Shown here piece after piece: positions 59,474 to 64,000 of a stretch of DNA of 64,000 nt. Numbering within the stretch: position 1 is the first letter of the stretch; the number at the start of each line of letters is the position of its first letter. Made by a program: the position numbers and the translations under genes. The notes under the pieces were generated by a model that was given only the letters and a program-made list of their open reading frames with translations, was not told the origin of the DNA and made no database searches. Source of the DNA: Prostheceraeus crozeri (Eukaryota > Platyhelminthes > Polycladida > Euryleptidae); the NCBI GenBank assembly GCA_907163375.1, contig CAJQUW010000614.1, positions 434,001 to 498,000 on the forward strand. The letters run 5' to 3'.

Positions 59474-59555
59474 TGGGTGGAGATGGGGGCAGAGTGCGTG
59501 GCCCGCGGCGACGTCTGAGTCGACGCTTTACATACGAGAATACTACTACTACTAC

Positions 59556-60476
59556 ATGTATGCCTGAAAATGACATTGATGCAAATATCCAAGACTGAGG
59601 TTTTCGGGGATTTTAGAATCCCTAAATTATATTTTTGCAGACATTGTTCAAGTTTCTTTTACGTTTATCACTTTGTGAATATCCAGTCATTGATTCTGTA
59701 ACTTCAGTCGTCACTGCCTCGCCAAGTCGCTTGTGGATTATCTCCCAGGTTTTCAAATTTGTCTAAAATCTAAAAAAATGAATCAATCGCCACCAAACTT
59801 CAAGTAAAACATATACAAAACATTCAAGTACCCACATACAAAATTTTGGGCAGATCAGACAATCACGTGATGTGTAGCGAAATCTGCAGCTTGATCTGAC
59901 TTCGTCTGTTCGACGCATTATTGTTACTCGTGTGTGCATTGTGCTCTCTCCCTCTTCGTCTCATCCAGTTATTTGAAATCTTCCCACGATCACTACTTTG
60001 CCACACCGTTATTACGCCAAGTATATTAATATAAGGGATGTGGCCTGGTCATCATCGCTTCACGAGTTGTCGGGAAATGACTTGAAGTGCTTTCTGCTCC
60101 GACGGTGAGGTCATAAGAAGTCAGATCAAGCTGTCGGCATCGCCGCACTTCAAGTTATGGCTCCTAATTCAAAAGTGCTTGTCCGATTTGCCAAAATTTT
60201 TGCATGTGGGTAGAGAATAACCTCACTTACTCGTGCTTAAAGTTTTGTGACGATTGATTCATTTATACGGATTTTAGACAAATTTGAAAACGTGGGGGAT
60301 ATAACCCATAAGTACCCGCCCAAGTCAATGAAAAGAAGTGATTGAGCAGAATGGATTCTGTGTTAGTTTAGCGACTACGGTTGTATAGTGTGTCATTGTC
60401 ATTTCTCCCTAACGAACTGCTTCATCTGTTCATATCAAGGTCATAGAATTCATACAAGCGTTATATCTGACTCATT
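59556..60476. repeat. Foldback repeat, uninterrupted copy 2
   Basis: The left half (59556-60122) and right half (60123-60476) match 44782-45350 and 55645-55998 closely. Here they are joined as AAGAAGTCAGATCAAG with no insert. The arms of about 190-220 bp are inverted and about 70 percent alike by eye, around a spacer of about 220 bp. No coding region is present. I cannot define outer ends or a target duplication, so it may be a foldback transposon or part of a larger repeat. Confidence 0.8.
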
Positions 60477-61082
60477 GAAGTGACATCACATGATCACAGC
60501 AGAGCTTCAAAACTGTCATGTGAAGTGAACAGAGCCGACAAAGCATAGTCGTAGGTTCACGCTCTCGTCAAACATTGCGCTATTTGCGCGTCTCAGTCAT
60601 CCTATCTGAATGAATGCAAGATTGCACTGCAATATCACGGACTGAATTGTATTCCAATCTTGGATTGTAGAGTCAAAATCCCGAGATTAAGAAATTTGCA
60701 GTTGTATTCCGTCTAAAGAAAGGCAAGTTGGCGGAGTTAATCTACCAGATGTCCGTACATGATACTTCCCATATCCATGCTTCAGAATAATCGTCAACGT
60801 TTCGTTTTCAATAGTCCATTGATGAGGCTTTTGAATAAAAGTCGAGACTAAAATTTGAGCTTGTCATTTACCAAAGTTAAAAATGTTTGAAAGCATGACC
60901 AATTTGAAGATTAGCATTGGCAAAGCAGTCCTACACAATGGAATCGAGCTAATCCTCATGATGATCTTTAGGAAACAAATTGCTCACTAGACCATAGTTT
61001 TTGTTTACATGATTAACTCAATCCCCGGATTTATTTGTTCAGAAAGAATTATTCTCATTTGACCACACCCATCACATCAAAA
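60477..61082. other. Sequence between foldback repeat and PLE copy 2
   Basis: About 600 bp without coding potential. It is unique within the window. Confidence 0.5.
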
Positions 61083-61787
61083 TCCTCCTATGAAGATTTT
61101 GACGAGATTTGTCAGCTTGTGTTTCCCCAATGGCGCGCTCAGGGAGTTACTCGTTCTTTAATTAGGAGGACTGTGTCTCGGGTTTACCGACTGACTGGAC
61201 TTCGACCTCGTTGGACTCCTGGTTTTTCCAGATGCAGTGGCCTCCGTTGTCGAGCGTGTGCTTTCGCTCATGACACAACCATTTTCTATGACAGCTCAAG
61301 AACACGTGTGTTTCCTATCCTTTACCGTCTGTCGTGTTCTTCGACTCACTGTGTTTATGTGATCTCCTGTAGGAATTGTTTCAAACTATATGTTGGCCAA
61401 ACTTATAGGCCATTACAGATTCGTGTCAGTGAGCATTTACGTGATATAAGGACTTCTGTTGAGACATCTCCTGTCGCTGGCCATTTCTCTGACTCTGCTT
61501 GTGGCATTTCAAATTTTTCATTTTTTGCCATTGACAGAACGTTTTCTGAGACGTGTCTGCTTTATAAAGAAGCTAAGTGGATTGGTCGTCTGCGAACATT
61601 AATTCCTACTGGTCTGAATCGCAACCGCGGCAAACCGCAGCAATTTCTTAATTTGGTTACGTACAAATCCGATTGTACTGATCGTCTAAATTCTGCAGTG
61701 CGCAGCCTCATTTCGCGTGTGCCCTACTTGCCTCAATTACGCCTTTCGTTCAGGACAGATTCGAATCTTGCTTCTGTTCTGCGTTAA
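61083..61787 (+). CDS. PLE GIY-YIG endonuclease domain, 5'-truncated, copy 2
   Basis: The open frame runs from upstream of the truncation point to 61787. The first 60 residues are the RT-to-endonuclease linker (DFDEICQLVFPQWRAQGVTR). The nuclease follows: a C-x2-C strand and GIY-YIG-like text in CVYVISCRNCFKLYVGQTYR, the R-x-x-EH helix (RVSEHLRDI), GHFSDSACGISNFSFFAI and EAKWIGRLRTLIPTGLNRNR with the catalytic-type Glu before the last helix. The tail of about 50 residues is basic. In the intact element this domain nicks target DNA for integration (family knowledge). Without the RT it is a fragment. Confidence 0.8.
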   Translation, partial: SSYEDFDEICQLVFPQWRAQGVTRSLIRRTVSRVYRLTGLRPRWTPGFSRCSGLRCRACAFAHDTTIFYDSSRTRVFPILYRLSCSSTHCVYVISCRNCFKLYVGQTYRPLQIRVSEHLRDIRTSVETSPVAGHFSDSACGISNFSFFAIDRTFSETCLLYKEAKWIGRLRTLIPTGLNRNRGKPQQFLNLVTYKSDCTDRLNSAVRSLISRVPYLPQLRLSFRTDSNLASVLR

Positions 61788-62238
61788 TGCTACAGCATCC
61801 TTTTGATTTTTGTCTGTCTTTATTACTTACCTTGGTTTACCGTCAGTATTGTTCTCCTTTTACTCCATGGTCTATTTTACGCAACTTACCTTGTTTTTGA
61901 CATGACTCTTGCGTTGTCGCTCGAAATTGTCACATCTCTATCTTGCCAAGTATTTTTAAGCATTTACAGGCTACTGTAAACCGTAAATAGTACCATGCAT
62001 TATCTCACCAATTTTAACTGCGCTGCCTTATTGAATCTATGTTGTTAAGATAGCATGCATTGTAAAGCTATTGTGTCCGATATCTTTGTCAACATGTATT
62101 GATCTTTTAATTTGCGTACGTGATGCATTTAGCAATGAAATTCTACTTCACTTCCTGTGCTGTCATCTTCGTGTCGCCATTGACAAAGTAAATACACGAA
62201 ATCCGGATCTGGCGCACTCTGATCGTTCTGGTCTTTGC

Positions 62239-63798
62239 ATGGGTGGAGATGGGGGCAGAGTGCGTGGCCCGCGGCGACGTCTGAGTCGACGCTTTACATA
62301 CGAGAATACTGCAAGCTCTGAACCTGCCTCAAGATTCACTTCTATGTACTACCGGAGCGATTTTCTTGCCACCAACAACGCTTTCTTAGGTCAATATGCA
62401 TCACGAAACGCCCATCGACATTCAGTTTCCTCGACCTCAAGGTACATTCGACCGTCATCTGTTTTGGGCTCGTTCTTTTCTCCTGTTTGTAATGACGGAC
62501 GATTGCATGACTCCCTTGGATTCCATAGCGGCTCCAATCAACTGTCAAATTTTCGTGAACATCGCCTTCGTCGTTCTCCAGTAGCATCCAATCATCCTGT
62601 GATTCCGTCAAGCGTTTTTCATGTGACTAAAGCTCATTTTACAATTCTCAAGTGCTCCCATCATCTCGAACAGCTCAATCTGTGCATGCCGGCTACACTT
62701 ACTAGGACACGGCATTATTTAACTTCACTTCTGAAGCCTGCCTTTACATCACCAAGCTTCACCGATGTTTCTCTCAGGGCGGCGGATAAATGGGCGGAGA
62801 CAGCATTTAAGTTGCTTGTTGAGCACTATCGCTCGACGAGAGCATCGGCTTTAGCAGTAATTTCCTCTACTGTGGTCACTGAAGAGATTTTGGAGGATTC
62901 CATTTCTTTATCCTGTCACTGGGCTCGCAAGCAGCTGAAGTGTAAATTGTCTGACATAACTCTGGACTCTGCTATTTCGATGATTCGTGATTCGCAGCTT
63001 ATTGGTAACCTTGAGCCCTCAAATGTGCAATTTCAATCCACAAGCGCTTATTTCGCATCTAGCTGCAGTGACACCTTTAGTGTTCGTTCTGCTTCAGCTT
63101 ACGTTTCGGATACTTCTTCTGATGTCGAGTTGGATTCTTCAACGACTGTACTCCAGAGAGCTGCTGTAGAATCTGAAAATTCTGCATCAAATTCTGCTCC
63201 ATCCGATATCGATCAGCAAACGGTCTCTTCGTCGCGTGAGGACAGCATTCAAAGCACCTCTCTTTCCATTGCTCCGTTGAGTTTCGAAACCTCGACGAAC
63301 TCTTCGTCCACCAGTATTCATTCTACTCAGAATACGAGAGTGCACAGCATCATATTTGGTGATCGCAATGTCGAATCTTTTTCTTTTCCCGGCTGTCGTG
63401 TAATCACTACTAATAATGGACTCATCTCGTCATACCGCAGCTATTCAAACAGGCATCTGACTTCGTCTTCTGACATCACCAAGGTCATCGTTTGCCTTAA
63501 TCACATTGATTCCCGCAACCGATTCATCACCTTATCCACGTCTTTGAAAAGCTTTCTCAGTAGGTGCCACGTCCTGTATCGCAACGCCGTGATTTTTGTG
63601 ATACTATCTGGCTTCCCGTCGTCACTGACTAATGCGGCCCGCCGGAACCTGCAAGAGTTTTGCGTCTTCATTCGCACGAATAACCCCTCAAGTTGTATTC
63701 CTTTGTCGCCTCCTCATCCTTTTGTTTGTGAAGGAAATTCTTGGACATCATCCACGAAAGAAGCAATTTTTTCTAGTTTCACTAGGCATTTAAACTAG
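62239..63798 (+). CDS. PLE-associated ORF1 protein, 519 residues, helical domain and SGNH-like region
   Basis: The ATG at 62239 is chosen because the following MGGDGGRVRGPRRRLSRRF is basic and the same start precedes the cut in copy 1; the frame is open further upstream. Residues about 130-240 form a helical region (VFHVTKAHFTILKCSHHLEQ, LRAADKWAETAFKLLVEHYR, SLSCHWARKQLKCKLSD). Then comes a Ser/Thr-rich linker of about 120 residues. The last 150 residues read SIIFGDRNVESFSFPGCRVI, then KVIVCLNHIDSRNRF and NAVIFVILSGFPS, resembling blocks I and III of SGNH hydrolases but with Arg where the catalytic Ser of GDS would be. A stop is followed directly by the RT region. It is probably a nucleic-acid-binding or chaperone-like ORF1; this is inference. 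Confidence 0.6.
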   Translation: MGGDGGRVRGPRRRLSRRFTYENTASSEPASRFTSMYYRSDFLATNNAFLGQYASRNAHRHSVSSTSRYIRPSSVLGSFFSPVCNDGRLHDSLGFHSGSNQLSNFREHRLRRSPVASNHPVIPSSVFHVTKAHFTILKCSHHLEQLNLCMPATLTRTRHYLTSLLKPAFTSPSFTDVSLRAADKWAETAFKLLVEHYRSTRASALAVISSTVVTEEILEDSISLSCHWARKQLKCKLSDITLDSAISMIRDSQLIGNLEPSNVQFQSTSAYFASSCSDTFSVRSASAYVSDTSSDVELDSSTTVLQRAAVESENSASNSAPSDIDQQTVSSSREDSIQSTSLSIAPLSFETSTNSSSTSIHSTQNTRVHSIIFGDRNVESFSFPGCRVITTNNGLISSYRSYSNRHLTSSSDITKVIVCLNHIDSRNRFITLSTSLKSFLSRCHVLYRNAVIFVILSGFPSSLTNAARRNLQEFCVFIRTNNPSSCIPLSPPHPFVCEGNSWTSSTKEAIFSSFTRHLN

Positions 63799-63809
63799 AT
63801 TTTCCGACG

Positions 63810-64000
63810 CTACCGGCGCATGTTTTAAGCAGTGTCTTTGTTCTATCGTCGAGTGTGACTGTCAGTCCTGACCTACTCACGCTTTTTTCTCGCCCTCCGA
63901 CCTTCATTGCTTCGCCACGTGTTTGTCAACATACTCAAGTTTTTTCTTACTTGATCGATTTTGTTCGCAAGCTGCAATGGAGCACGTGCAGCATTCGCTT
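63810..64000 (+). pseudogene. Start of PLE RT region, copy 2 (cut by window end)
   Basis: It matches 56862-57060 of copy 1, including the stretch that reads SSFFLLDRFCSQAAM there. No catalytic motif is reached before the window ends. Confidence 0.6.

Larger units (their letters stand above)
55997..59544 (+). mobile_element. Penelope-like element, copy 1 (partial ORF1, RT, GIY-YIG, then start of a next copy)
   Basis: The order is: the C-terminal two fifths of ORF1 (55997-56850), reverse transcriptase and endonuclease (56907-59021), an untranslated stretch of about 450 bp, and the first codons of another ORF1 (59474-59544), where the copy is cut at GAGAATACT by an (ACT)n run. This head-to-tail arrangement is common for Penelope-like elements. 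Compared with copy 2 it has many single-base indels. Confidence 0.85.
61083..64000 (+). mobile_element. Penelope-like element, copy 2 (GIY-YIG end, then ORF1 and start of RT)
   Basis: It begins abruptly at TCCTCCTATGAAG inside the RT-endonuclease ORF, runs through the GIY-YIG domain to a stop at 61787 and the 451-bp untranslated region, then an intact ORF1 (62239-63798) and the first 200 bp of the next RT region at the window end. The stretch 61083-62310 equals 58317-59544, and 62947-64000 equals 55997-57060, with few differences. The element continues past the window. Confidence 0.85.

Overview
The window is animal nuclear DNA, probably from an invertebrate. It is AT-rich, has spliceosomal introns with GT..AG ends, one conserved host gene with a very long intron, and a dense, nested population of transposable elements (Penelope-like, LINE, Tc1/IS630, hAT-like, MITE and SINE). 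I cannot narrow the species from sequence alone.

Host gene. The only clear host gene is a plus-strand mitochondrial carrier of the SLC25A33/SLC25A36 (yeast RIM2) pyrimidine-nucleotide type. It has seven exons between 16014 and 39201, encodes 334 residues, and has an intact frame and consensus splice sites. Its fifth intron alone is 11.3 kb. Its introns hold a tRNA-derived SINE, an antisense LINE fragment, a hAT-like element, a foldback MITE and two small tandem duplications.

Left flank (1-16000). This part holds: the 3' end of a Penelope-like element (PLE) with a hammerhead-like motif (1-420); a decayed Tc1 transposon (2538-7230) split by an antisense LINE (3471-6726); a hAT-like element (9739-10948) enclosing a PLE endonuclease fragment; a decayed IS630/Tc1-type element with terminal inverted repeats of several hundred bp (12013-13352); and a region with seven copies of a 16-17 bp motif around a broken transposase-like reading frame (13732-15168).

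Right flank (41151-64000). A degenerate two-ORF LINE (41151-44781) ends in a (TAC)n tail. After it lies a roughly 0.93 kb foldback repeat that occurs twice. The copy at 59556-60476 is uninterrupted. The copy beginning at 44782 is split by a 10,292 bp segment (45351-55642) whose ends are matching inverted repeats starting CCCGTTGG, and the uninterrupted copy acts as its empty site. That segment carries a 196-bp satellite array, two minisatellites and a multi-exon gene with a DUF4806-like domain, but no transposase I can recognise. I consider it the most interesting object here. The window ends in two overlapping partial copies of a PLE (55997-59544 and 61083-64000) with an upstream ORF1, a PLE-type reverse transcriptase and a C-terminal GIY-YIG endonuclease.

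Data quality. Where the duplicated right-hand segments can be compared, most differences are one- or two-base indels, many in homopolymers. Some frameshifts there may therefore be assembly errors rather than real decay.
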